A stretch of 64,000 bases of DNA from Rhodoferax sp. (GTDB lineage: Bacteria; Pseudomonadota; Gammaproteobacteria; Burkholderiales; Burkholderiaceae_C). The stretch spans positions 186,001-250,000 of the forward strand of contig NZ_JABBPD010000002.1 in NCBI RefSeq assembly GCF_012927445.1. The letters run 5' to 3'. This document shows positions 1-7,399 of this stretch, piece by piece. Position numbers and translations under genes: made by a program. The notes under the pieces were generated by a model that did not search any database, was not told the origin of the DNA, and saw only the letters and a list, made by a program, of their open reading frames with translations. Within the stretch, counting starts at the first letter, position 1, and every line of letters begins with the position of its first letter.

Positions 1-53
1 CCTGAGTTTTACAACGGCAATTGTCAGGAATCACCCCCCAACCTTGCCGTTCA

Positions 54-1130
54 TCAAAGAGGCGTAGCGCGGGTCGTCTCCTGGACTAATTCCTCCGCTA
101 ACAGTCGCATAGCCCCCATCGTATGGTCGTCGGGGGCTATTATTTTTGCGTCTTCAAATTGCTGGAAGTTGCGCTTCATGGACTGCAGGTAAGTCGGATC
201 GTAGTGCGTCGTGAGCAGCTCGCGCACGACCGGTTCGATGTTTCCCTCCCGCACCGAGGCTTTCCAGCCATCGACCACCACCTTGCCCCGAAACTCGGCC
301 AAGACCTGCAGTCGATTGCAGAAATGCTCGACGTCGCGCACAAAGAACGCGTAGTCTTCCATCAGCAGGGCTACCCGTTCGGTATCCGGCAGCACCAGGT
401 TCAGGCAAGTGCTTTTGCGCATGGCTTCGATCAGCGAAGTGGGCACGGCCACATTACCCACTTTTTTGCTTTCACTCTCGATGAACACCGGGCGAGTGGG
501 GTCCAGGCTGCGCAACGCGTCCCACACCAGGGTGTCAAACCGCTTTTGCGTGGGTTGCGTCAGCCCCGGAATGGCGCCCAACACCGAACTGCGATGGCGC
601 GCCAAACCTTCCAGATCGATCACCTGCGCCCCCTGCGCCGTTAACGCCTGCAGCAGCCGGGTTTTGCCCGAGCCGGTGGTGCCGCAGATCACGCGCCAGT
701 CAATACTGCTCACCAGGCGGGGAATGTCCTGCACCACGGCGGCCCGAAAGGCTTTGTAACCGCCTTCGACCAGCGTGACGCGAAAACCGATCTGACTCAG
801 GATCAGCGACAGTGCACCGCTGCGGTTGCCGCCGCGCCAGCAGTAGGCCAGTGGCTTCCAGTCTTTCGGCTTGTCGATGACCTCGCGATCGATGTGGCCG
901 GCAATATTGCGCGCCGCAATGGCCGCACCGCGTTTTTTCGCCTCGAACGCATTGACCTGCTTGTACAGGGTGCCGATGTCGCGCCGTTCGTCGTTGTTGA
1001 GGGTTGGCCAGTTGACGGCGCTGGGCAGGTGGTCTTCGGCGTATTCGCCTTCGCTGCGGGCGTCGATCACGGTGTCAAATTCGTGCAGCCGCTGAATGAC
1101 TTCGGTGGCGGATAGGGTGGTCAGGCTCAT
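54..1130 (-). CDS. mnmH: tRNA 2-selenouridine/geranyl-2-thiouridine synthase MnmH (SelU/YbbB)
   Basis: This enzyme exchanges sulfur for selenium (and geranylates 2-thiouridine) at the wobble uridine of some tRNAs. The 358 residues match the family length. An N-terminal rhodanese domain carries the catalytic cysteine at about residue 97 in the signature YCWRGGNRSG, and a P-loop (GTTGSGKT, about 150-157) opens the C-terminal half. The start codon overlaps the stop of the upstream esterase gene by 4 bases, so the two are probably co-transcribed. E. coli ybbB also lies close to tesA/ybbA, so the neighbourhood is partly conserved. The 53 bases beyond its stop show no feature. Confidence 0.93.
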   Translation of the reverse strand: MSLTTLSATEVIQRLHEFDTVIDARSEGEYAEDHLPSAVNWPTLNNDERRDIGTLYKQVNAFEAKKRGAAIAARNIAGHIDREVIDKPKDWKPLAYCWRGGNRSGALSLILSQIGFRVTLVEGGYKAFRAAVVQDIPRLVSSIDWRVICGTTGSGKTRLLQALTAQGAQVIDLEGLARHRSSVLGAIPGLTQPTQKRFDTLVWDALRSLDPTRPVFIESESKKVGNVAVPTSLIEAMRKSTCLNLVLPDTERVALLMEDYAFFVRDVEHFCNRLQVLAEFRGKVVVDGWKASVREGNIEPVVRELLTTHYDPTYLQSMKRNFQQFEDAKIIAPDDHTMGAMRLLAEELVQETTRATPL

Positions 1131-1795
1131 TTCAGGATTTTCTTTAGTTCGGGCCAGACATTGGCCAGCATGAGGGGGTGAGCCTCTTCTTTGGGGTGAA
1201 TACGGTCAGCTTGGAACAGCCGGGTGCTGTCCGCGGCATTACCAGGTGCATCGGCAATGCCTTTGAGCAAGAACGGCACCAGCGCCGCCTTGTTGGTTTT
1301 GGCGACGGCTGCATAGAGGGCGGCAAAGCGCGCACCGTAGTCCTTGCCATAGTTGGGCGGCATCTGCATGCCAATCAGCAGCACTTTGGCGCCGGACTTT
1401 TGGGCTGCCTGTGTCATCTGGTTCAGGTTGTCTTCGGTGAGCTGCAGGGGCAGGCCGCGCAACGCGTCGTTGGCGCCCAGTTCAATAATCACATGGGTTG
1501 GCCGGTGCTGTGCCAGCAGCCCGGCCAGCCGCGAGCGGCCGCCTGCCGTGGTGTCGCCACTGATGCTGGCATTGACCACGGTGACGGACAGTTTCTCAGC
1601 TTGGAGTTTCTTCTCAAGCAACGCAACCCAGCCGCTGCCACGTTTGAGGCCATACTCGGCACTCAGGGAGTCGCCCAGCACCAAGATGGTTCGGGCCGGC
1701 CGTGCTGCCGTTGCCGCGCCTGCGGTGGAAACCCCCACAGCAGCAGCCAATACGCCTGCAGAGATAAAGTGTCGTCGATACAAAGAAAGCCTCAT
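1127..1795 (-). CDS. tesA: Exported GDSL/SGNH esterase, TesA-like (arylesterase / lysophospholipase L1)
   Basis: An SGNH hydrolase of 222 residues that should hydrolyse acyl esters or thioesters in the periplasm. Block I is LVLGDSLSAEYGL with the nucleophilic serine, block III is GANDALRG, and the C-terminal DRIHP supplies the Asp-His pair. The N-terminus has a twin arginine followed by a hydrophobic stretch (YRRHFISAG, then an Ala-rich segment ending near ATAA), so export by Tat or Sec is likely. The reading frame stays open far upstream, but the ATG at 1795 is chosen because the signal peptide begins there. That start codon shares two bases with the start codon of the divergent ABC ATPase gene. 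Confidence is high for the family, lower for the substrate. Confidence 0.9.
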   Translation of the reverse strand: MRLSLYRRHFISAGVLAAAVGVSTAGAATAARPARTILVLGDSLSAEYGLKRGSGWVALLEKKLQAEKLSVTVVNASISGDTTAGGRSRLAGLLAQHRPTHVIIELGANDALRGLPLQLTEDNLNQMTQAAQKSGAKVLLIGMQMPPNYGKDYGARFAALYAAVAKTNKAALVPFLLKGIADAPGNAADSTRLFQADRIHPKEEAHPLMLANVWPELKKILK

Positions 1796-2480
1796 GTCTG
1801 ATTCAATTATTTCCGTCGAGCATGTTTTCAAGTCGGTGACCGATTCGACCGGCACCCTCGACATTTTGCGCGATATTGATTTTGTGCTGAATGTCAGGGA
1901 GACGGTGGCCATCGTCGGGGCCTCCGGTTCCGGCAAAAGCACGCTGCTGTCCATCATTGCCGGTCTGGATACACCGACCCGCGGCACGGTGCGGCTGGCG
2001 GGGCAGGATCTGTTCGCCATGAACGAGGACCAGCGCGCCGCTTTAAGGGCCCAGAAAGTGGGTTTTGTGTTTCAGAGTTTCCAGTTGCTGGGCAATCTGA
2101 CGGCGCTGGAGAACGTGATGTTGCCGCTGGAGCTGAGTGGCCGGCGCGATGCCCGGAAAGCGGCCACCGAGATGCTGGCCCGCGTTGGCCTGTCGGAGCG
2201 GCTTGGCCATTACCCCAAGGTGTTGAGTGGCGGCGAGCAGCAGCGGGTGGCGCTGGCGCGTGCGTTTGTGGTCAAACCGGCCGTGCTGCTGGCGGACGAA
2301 CCGACCGGCAGCCTGGACTTTGCCACCGGTGAAAAAGTGATGGAGCTCATGTTTGACCTGAACCGCGAGCAAGGGACCACGCTGGTGCTGGTCACGCACG
2401 ACCGCGCTATTGCCGCGCGCTGTGCCCGTTGCATCACGATTGAAGCCGGGCAGGTGCTGGATACTACGGCCGATGTTTAA
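1794..2480 (+). CDS. ybbA: ABC transporter ATP-binding protein, YbbA-type
   Basis: A 228-residue ATPase subunit of the LolD/MacB-like group. It has Walker A VGASGSGKST, signature LSGGEQQRVALARA, Walker B LLADEPTGSLD and the switch histidine in LVTHD. In E. coli ybbA is divergent from tesA and is followed by the large permease gene ybbP; here the tesA linkage is kept but the next gene is rlmB, so no permease is adjacent. The frame is open further upstream, antisense to tesA, but the start at 1794 fits homologue length and leaves room for tesA. A dispersed repeat begins directly after the stop codon. The transported substrate cannot be inferred. Confidence 0.9.
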   Translation: MSDSIISVEHVFKSVTDSTGTLDILRDIDFVLNVRETVAIVGASGSGKSTLLSIIAGLDTPTRGTVRLAGQDLFAMNEDQRAALRAQKVGFVFQSFQLLGNLTALENVMLPLELSGRRDARKAATEMLARVGLSERLGHYPKVLSGGEQQRVALARAFVVKPAVLLADEPTGSLDFATGEKVMELMFDLNREQGTTLVLVTHDRAIAARCARCITIEAGQVLDTTADV

Positions 2481-2536
2481 GCCGTTTTGGCCTCTAGCCC
2501 CCGTTGCTTCTGCATAGGCAGCTATTGTTTTGGTAG
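2481..2536 (-). repeat. Dispersed ~50-bp repeat, copy A (intergenic)
   Basis: Read on the minus strand it shows ACAATAGCTGCC, a variable stretch, ACGGGGGCTAG, then AGGCC and an A-rich tail. It fills most of the 83-base gap between the ABC ATPase stop and rlmB, two genes on the same strand. It is the only intergenic copy not lying between convergent genes. Confidence 0.75.
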
Positions 2537-2563
2537 TGAGTTGCAACCCGCGATAATTGGGGT

Positions 2564-3343
2564 ATGTCTTCATCTAAAGTTTTATTCGGCTTTCATGCCG
2601 TCGGTGTGCGTCTCAAAACGGCGCCCAAATCCATCATCGAGATTTATTTCGAGCCTACGCGTCGCGATGCACGCATGCGTTTGTTCATTGACAAAGCCAA
2701 AGAGGTCGGTTGCCGCCTGATCGAGTCTGACGGCGATCGGCTCGCCAAGCTGTGCGGAGGCCACGGTCACCAGGGTGTTGCGGCCCGCGTGCAAGAACTG
2801 CCACAGGTGCATTCCCTGGACGAATTACTGGAACGCCTGGAGGCGGCACAGCTCGACAAGCCCCTGGCTGAGCGTGAGCAGCTCTTGATTTTGGTGCTGG
2901 ATGGTGTGACCGATCCGCACAACCTCGGCGCCTGCCTGCGGGTGGCCGATGGCGCGGGTGTGCACGCCGTCATTGCGCCCAAAGACAACGCTGCCGGCAT
3001 CAACGCCACGGTCGCCAAAGTGGCCAGTGGCGCGGCCGAAACAGTGCCTTACTTCATGGTGACCAATCTGGCGCGCACCCTGAATGAGCTCAAGGAGCGC
3101 AACATCTGGATCATCGGCACCAGCGACGTGGCCCCGCGAACGATTTACCAGGCCGACCTCAAAGGCCCGGTGGCGCTGGTGCTGGGCGCCGAAGGCGACG
3201 GCATGCGTCAGCTCACCGCCAAGACCTGCGATGAACTGGTCAGCATTCCAATGCGCGGCGCGGTCGAAAGTCTGAATGTGTCGGTGGCCAGCGGCGTCTG
3301 CCTGTATGAAGCCGTGCGCCAGCGCAGTTTAAATAACGGCTAG
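2564..3343 (+). CDS. rlmB: 23S rRNA (guanosine-2251-2'-O)-methyltransferase RlmB
   Basis: A SpoU-class (SPOUT) RNA methyltransferase of 259 residues that modifies the peptidyl-transferase P loop of 23S rRNA. The N-terminal substrate-binding domain begins FGFHAVGVRL. The catalytic domain carries the three SpoU motifs: NLGACLRVADG with the conserved Asn and Arg, LVLGAEGDGMR, and PMRGAVESLNVSVASG. The last two form the S-adenosylmethionine-binding trefoil knot. The length fits E. coli RlmB. No obvious operon partner is present; the next gene starts 52 bases downstream. Confidence 0.95.
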   Translation: MSSSKVLFGFHAVGVRLKTAPKSIIEIYFEPTRRDARMRLFIDKAKEVGCRLIESDGDRLAKLCGGHGHQGVAARVQELPQVHSLDELLERLEAAQLDKPLAEREQLLILVLDGVTDPHNLGACLRVADGAGVHAVIAPKDNAAGINATVAKVASGAAETVPYFMVTNLARTLNELKERNIWIIGTSDVAPRTIYQADLKGPVALVLGAEGDGMRQLTAKTCDELVSIPMRGAVESLNVSVASGVCLYEAVRQRSLNNG

Positions 3344-3394
3344 ACGCCTTCTGGCTGCCAGCCCCTCACTGATATTGAGCCACCAGGAGTCACC

Positions 3395-3739
3395 ATGATC
3401 CGTCTTGCTGCACTATTTATAGCTATATGCGCCGTATTGGCGGGGGCTGGCTGCACACAGGAGCAACAAAACAAGCTCAGCCGTGACATCCAGAACTGGA
3501 CGGGCACCAATGGCGTGCTGGAGTTCTATGCGGGTGACAAACTGGTGCGCCGCTTCCTGAAAATTGACAAACTCAGCACCGCCATGGGGACCGAAGACGG
3601 CAAGCCACGTCCCTACCGCTTTGGCTATGGCGTGCTGGATGAGAATTTGAACTTCGTGGCCGATCCGGGAGAGAAAAAAGTCTATTTCGAGATCAGCGAC
3701 TTTGGCTCGAATTACCTGTTCTTCGAGAGCCCGCGCTGA
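3395..3739 (+). CDS. Small putative lipoprotein of unknown function
   Basis: A 114-residue protein with an N-terminal hydrophobic segment ending GAGC, which resembles a lipobox (the residue at -3 is not the usual Leu), so it may be a lipoprotein or simply exported. The mature part is soluble and rich in charged and aromatic residues, with no recognisable domain. A ribosome-binding site (AGGAG) stands 6 bases before the ATG. The bases encoding the signal segment match the window's dispersed repeat, so the signal sequence may have been supplied by an inserted repeat. Function not recognised. Confidence 0.7.
   Translation: MIRLAALFIAICAVLAGAGCTQEQQNKLSRDIQNWTGTNGVLEFYAGDKLVRRFLKIDKLSTAMGTEDGKPRPYRFGYGVLDENLNFVADPGEKKVYFEISDFGSNYLFFESPR
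3409..3450 (+). repeat. Dispersed ~50-bp repeat, copy B (inside lipoprotein signal sequence)
   Basis: The segments ATTTATAGCTATATGCGCC and GCGGGGGCTGG match the repeat core. It is read in the frame xTA GCT ... GCG GGG GCT, the same as copies E, G, K and L. The match is degenerate compared with the intergenic copies. Confidence 0.5.
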
Positions 3740-3753
3740 ACGTCAAGCATCGT

Positions 3754-3775
3754 GTCCGCCTGTGAGTCGGCGGGC
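3754..3775. terminator. Possible hairpin between convergent genes
   Basis: GTCCGCC and GGCGGGC (one G-T pair) flank an 8-base loop in the 37-base gap between the lipoprotein and the chrA pair. There is no clear T-run, so a terminator role is tentative. Confidence 0.3.
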
Positions 3776-3776
3776 G

Positions 3777-4367
3777 TTATATCCAGCCCAGCCAGCCCAA
3801 CAATCCGCCCGCAGCCAACAGCCACAACAAATGCAAGCGGGTGCGCCATACCAGCAGGGCCGTTATACCGGTGACTAGCCATAACGGCCCGTGTTGCAGC
3901 GGGCTGCCGTGGCTGGCGGCCAGAATCCAGCCGGTGGAAATGAGGAGTGCAATCACGATCGGCGCCATGCCTTGTTTGAAGGCGCGCACCGCCCGCAGTT
4001 CACGGTTCTGATGGCCCCAGCGGGCAGCGGCGAAGGTGAGGGTGGTGCTTGGCAGCATGATGCCGACCATGGCCAGGACCACGCCCAGCAAGGCAAAGGC
4101 CCACGCGGCAAGCCCGCCGCCCATGCCGCCGCCAGCGTTCATACCCACGTTCCAGCCCAGCAAGGCAATAAACAGCACATTGGGCCCCGGTGCGGCCTGC
4201 GCCAGCGCAATGGACGAGGTGAACTGGCCATCGCTCAGCCAGTGCCGTTCATCCACCAGATAGCGGTGCATGTCGGGTGCCGTGGTGATGGCGCCGCCGA
4301 TCGCCAGCAAGGACAGTGACATGAAATGGGTGAACAGGGCCAGCCAGTCGGCGGCAGTCAGACTCAT
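3777..4367 (-). CDS. chrA: Chromate transporter, C-terminal-type short CHR subunit
   Basis: A 196-residue CHR-family membrane protein with about six hydrophobic segments. It has the CHR hallmarks GGAITTAPDMHRYLV near the N-terminus and AQAAPGPNVLFIALLGW following. It equals one half of a full-length ChrA, and its partner half is encoded directly upstream. The start (ATG at 4367) overlaps the upstream stop by 4 bases (ATGA). Short-chain CHR proteins normally act as a pair to export chromate or a similar oxyanion. Real chromate resistance is not certain from sequence, since many CHR proteins have unknown physiological substrates. Confidence 0.88.
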   Translation of the reverse strand: MSLTAADWLALFTHFMSLSLLAIGGAITTAPDMHRYLVDERHWLSDGQFTSSIALAQAAPGPNVLFIALLGWNVGMNAGGGMGGGLAAWAFALLGVVLAMVGIMLPSTTLTFAAARWGHQNRELRAVRAFKQGMAPIVIALLISTGWILAASHGSPLQHGPLWLVTGITALLVWRTRLHLLWLLAAGGLLGWLGWI

Positions 4368-4996
4368 TTTTTTGTCCCCAGCACACGGACCTGGTCCAGT
4401 TGCCGGTAAGCCCAGGCACATGCCAGGCCTCCCACGCTCAGCAGTACCCACGCCAAAGGTACCCGCAGCAGTGCAATAGCTACAAAAGTAATAGCTGCTA
4501 GCACCCAGCAGACGGTGGCGCCCATGATATTTATCTTCAAGGAAGCGATGAGTTTGAAGCCGGTGGCCGCAATCAGACCCGCCGCGACCGCGCCCATGCC
4601 GCGCAGCGCGCCCTGAATGCCGGGTGAATCAGAAATGCCGGCGAACACGGCCGCCAGCACTAGCACGATCAGCATCGGAAAGGCCAGCATGCCGGCCAGC
4701 GCCACCAACGCGCCGCGCAGGCCAAAGTAGCGGTCGCCAATCATCAGTGACAGGTTGACCACATTGGGGCCGGGCAAAATTTGCGCCACGGCCCAGTCTT
4801 CCACGAACTCCGCGGGGGTCAGCCAGCGTTTTTTTTCGACCAGTTCGCGTTGCACCACGGCGAGCACACCACCAAAGCCCTGCAGCGCCAACCACGTAAA
4901 CGACCAAAACAAGTCGCGCAAAGACGCCGGCTGCGCGTGAACTTTGTCCGCGGGGTGGGGCGGAACGTCGGGTGTTGGCGAGTCGGGATGTGTCAT
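4364..4996 (-). CDS. chrA: Chromate transporter, N-terminal-type short CHR subunit
   Basis: A 210-residue CHR-family protein, the first gene of a two-gene short-chain CHR operon. The first 25 residues are Pro-rich and polar. The CHR motif follows: FGGVLAVVQRELVEKKRWL, then QILPGPNVVNLSLMIG. About six transmembrane segments follow. Near the C-terminus the coding sequence crosses a copy of the dispersed repeat, which encodes part of a hydrophobic helix (LAAITFVAIALL), so the repeat has been accommodated as membrane-spanning sequence. No chrB-type regulator is nearby. Confidence 0.88.
   Translation of the reverse strand: MTHPDSPTPDVPPHPADKVHAQPASLRDLFWSFTWLALQGFGGVLAVVQRELVEKKRWLTPAEFVEDWAVAQILPGPNVVNLSLMIGDRYFGLRGALVALAGMLAFPMLIVLVLAAVFAGISDSPGIQGALRGMGAVAAGLIAATGFKLIASLKINIMGATVCWVLAAITFVAIALLRVPLAWVLLSVGGLACAWAYRQLDQVRVLGTKK
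4474..4530 (+). repeat. Dispersed ~50-bp repeat, copy C (inside chrA)
   Basis: Shows AATAGCTACAAAAG, TAATAGCTGCTAGCACC and GACGGTGGC in order. It lies antisense to the host gene, which reads it as CTA GCA GCT ATT ... GTA GCT. Copy J is read in this same antisense frame. Confidence 0.65.
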
Positions 4997-5044
4997 GGCC
5001 AGATTATCGGGGGCACCTGCGCCCCCCTAAATAACGTGCCACGT

Positions 5045-6367
5045 TCAGGCCGTTTCAGCGCTCACCTTGTCCTGGGTTTCAAACCCGCCGATGTTGGCCA
5101 TGACCTTGTCGACACAGTCCAGCCACGCCTGCAAGGCGGCGGGATAGGTTTCGTCGAGTACGGCCCGCCAGCGAACCCGTAGCTGGCGCGCTGCCGTCCG
5201 CAACTGCCATCCGGCTTCTCGGGTAATGAGGGTCATCTCGTTGAGCAGGTTGTTGTCGAGCGTATCGCTGCCAAGGTAGGCGAGTTGGTCCGGTGCCGCC
5301 CCGACTTGGGCCAGCGCACGCTGGATTTTCTGAAGCTGAACCGTCAATAACTCAAGTCCCTCACGACGGGCCGCGCTTAACTCGGGGTTCTTGGAGAGTT
5401 CAGCAGACCATTGACCCAGCGCCTCGTCAATATTTAATAACAGCTGCATCGGGTTAGAGAGATGTTCAAGCTCGGTGGCCATGCTGTCTGTTGGTGACTG
5501 TAGCAAGCCAATGATTTGAAGGGCCAGTGTGTTGTCGTACCGGTGGGTATTCATTCGCAACAACACGGACAACCGCAACTCCGGGGCGTCGCGTTCTGTC
5601 GAAAACATGGCTGCGACCACTTTGGCAAGCGACAATAATTTGCCCAGTGGACTGATCGCGTCGCCGACCAGATGGCGGGGGTAGCCAGAGCCATCCATGT
5701 ACTCATGGTGCTCCCGAACGGCACGGACGACTTCTTTGGGGTATTGGTGGTGTCGTTCGATCAACATGGTGGAGACCAGCGGGTGCGAATAAAGCTGGCG
5801 CTGTTGCGCACTGTTGAGCGCATGTTCTGGCGACAGCAACAGCGGGTCGACGTGCAGCATGCCAATGTCGCTCAGCAAGCCGGCCGCACAGGCAATATTC
5901 ACGTCGAAGCGCGACAACAACGGGGTTTTCGTCAGCCAGCCAGCGGTCAATGCAGTCCGGATCAGTTGCAGATAAATTTCCGGATGCACATCACGCGCGA
6001 TGGTCAGTTGAAACGCAATGGGCGCAGGCAAGGGGATGGTTTCAATGGCGTCGAGCAAGAGGTTGCGGGACTGGCTATCGGGGACCATGCGCGAAAAGAA
6101 CGGGATGTCATTCAATATCGCTTCTGCACTGATCCTCAGGGTTTTGCCTGTCACCGTGTTACGGCTGCTCACGCAATTTTCAATGGGTGCCGACAACTTG
6201 TGCTGCATCAAACGCTCGTACAGCCCCAGATTGATCGTCGTCCCTTTGTCGACGATCTTCACGCCGTTGGCATTGAAAATCGCGCAATTGGCGATAACGG
6301 GTTCCTTTTCACCCAATTCGGCCACGGCTTGGGTGAAATACTGTTCGCTGTCGGTCGAGTCGGTCAT
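5045..6367 (-). CDS. Degenerate HD-GYP-type protein, probable c-di-GMP-related regulator
   Basis: A 440-residue cytoplasmic protein. The central part follows the HD-GYP plan: the segment LLSDIGMLHVDP (about 164-175), then SHPLVST (about 194) and the intact GYP signature HHEYMDGSGYP (about 220-230). The usual HD pair is Ser166-Asp167 here, so a metal-binding histidine is missing. The N-terminal ~110 residues match nothing I recognise; the C-terminal ~130 are helical. In HD-GYP phosphodiesterases the HD histidine is needed for metal binding, so reduced or lost activity with a sensing or scaffold role is an inference. Monocistronic by spacing. Confidence 0.75.
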   Translation of the reverse strand: MTDSTDSEQYFTQAVAELGEKEPVIANCAIFNANGVKIVDKGTTINLGLYERLMQHKLSAPIENCVSSRNTVTGKTLRISAEAILNDIPFFSRMVPDSQSRNLLLDAIETIPLPAPIAFQLTIARDVHPEIYLQLIRTALTAGWLTKTPLLSRFDVNIACAAGLLSDIGMLHVDPLLLSPEHALNSAQQRQLYSHPLVSTMLIERHHQYPKEVVRAVREHHEYMDGSGYPRHLVGDAISPLGKLLSLAKVVAAMFSTERDAPELRLSVLLRMNTHRYDNTLALQIIGLLQSPTDSMATELEHLSNPMQLLLNIDEALGQWSAELSKNPELSAARREGLELLTVQLQKIQRALAQVGAAPDQLAYLGSDTLDNNLLNEMTLITREAGWQLRTAARQLRVRWRAVLDETYPAALQAWLDCVDKVMANIGGFETQDKVSAETA

Positions 6368-6432
6368 GGTCTTTACAAATCTACGGCTATGTAGCTAGCT
6401 TATACGATGCCGACGAGACGCCGGCGAGCGGG

Positions 6433-7377
6433 TCACACACGGGTGGTTGAACGATGCGGCACGACACCGGCAATGGAACTGGCCGGGTCTTCGAGTTGCT
6501 GCAACACCCAGGCAATGACCCGGCTATCAAGGGCAAGTTGCAAGTGCCCCAGCCCTTCAAAGAGCGTGACCTGAGCCCCGTCAAGCACCTGTTCGCGCTG
6601 GGGGTAAACAAGGTTGTCCTGCGGTGTCAGGGCCAGGCGCATCAGACGGCGGGTCGATGCACTCTCGCTGGCCGCCAATTCTTGCAGCCAGGCACTGCGC
6701 CAGAGCATCTGTTGGCCGCTGGTCGTTTTGGGTTGGGCATCGATCTTTGTGCCGGCATGGGGCGTGCCCAGCGTGATGATGCGCGCCACACGCTGGGTCC
6801 CGTAGCGGCGCATCCAGGCCCGGATGACCAGCCCGCCCATGCTGTGACCGACGAGGGCGACTTGGGGTGCACCGGTCTGGCGGCATAACTCGGCGACCGC
6901 TTGCTCAATGAGGGGCGCATAGTGGTCGATGGAGGTGAATAAAGGCTCCAAATCTAACGCCAGGACCGGATGCCCGGCGGTGCGCAGATGGTGCGCCATG
7001 GCATCCCAAACCCGATGGTTGCACAGGTAGCCATGCACCAGAACCACCGGTAGGCGAGAGGCCGGCAGCAGCGCATCAGCCGTCGCCGGTTTTGCCGCCG
7101 GGGCGGCCCGTGCCCAAGGCAGCTGCAGCAGGCCAATCCGCAGCCATGCCCCACATTCCCCGAACAGCGAGCGCCACCACAGCGCAGTGGCGCCCGGCGG
7201 CCGTGACTTGATACTGCTGGTCAGGCTCAACAGCATGGGCGTCAGGAGCGGCAGCAGCAGCGCGGTAACGGCTATCAGCCAACTTGAGGTACCGGTTTGC
7301 CTCGCCAGCAGCCAGCCGAACAAGGTCCCCACCAGGATTTGGCCCCACAACAGGCGGCGAAGCAGTCGTGCCAACAA
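6433..7377 (-). CDS. Alpha/beta-hydrolase, lipase-like, membrane-anchored
   Basis: A 314-residue protein. The first ~65 residues contain two hydrophobic stretches and probably anchor it in the inner membrane. The hydrolase core has the oxyanion strand VVLVHGYLCNHRVW and the nucleophile elbow VALVGHSMGGLV with catalytic Ser; a later GLGHLQL provides the candidate catalytic His. It resembles triacylglycerol lipase-type or esterase proteins of beta-proteobacteria. It lies 22 bases downstream of the FadB-type gene on the same strand, so it may be co-transcribed with the beta-oxidation genes and feed them fatty acids. That link is inference from position only. Confidence 0.75.
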   Translation of the reverse strand: MLARLLRRLLWGQILVGTLFGWLLARQTGTSSWLIAVTALLLPLLTPMLLSLTSSIKSRPPGATALWWRSLFGECGAWLRIGLLQLPWARAAPAAKPATADALLPASRLPVVLVHGYLCNHRVWDAMAHHLRTAGHPVLALDLEPLFTSIDHYAPLIEQAVAELCRQTGAPQVALVGHSMGGLVIRAWMRRYGTQRVARIITLGTPHAGTKIDAQPKTTSGQQMLWRSAWLQELAASESASTRRLMRLALTPQDNLVYPQREQVLDGAQVTLFEGLGHLQLALDSRVIAWVLQQLEDPASSIAGVVPHRSTTRV

Positions 7378-7399
7378 ATAAGGCCCCTGGTCTGGACGG

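Noticed and set aside
6388..6425. Possible thirteenth repeat copy (CTATGTAGCTAGC ... GCCGACGAG) upstream of the HD-GYP gene
   Set aside because: Only the TAGCT core and a loose GACGAG match; the right-hand GGGGGCTAG is missing, so I did not count it.
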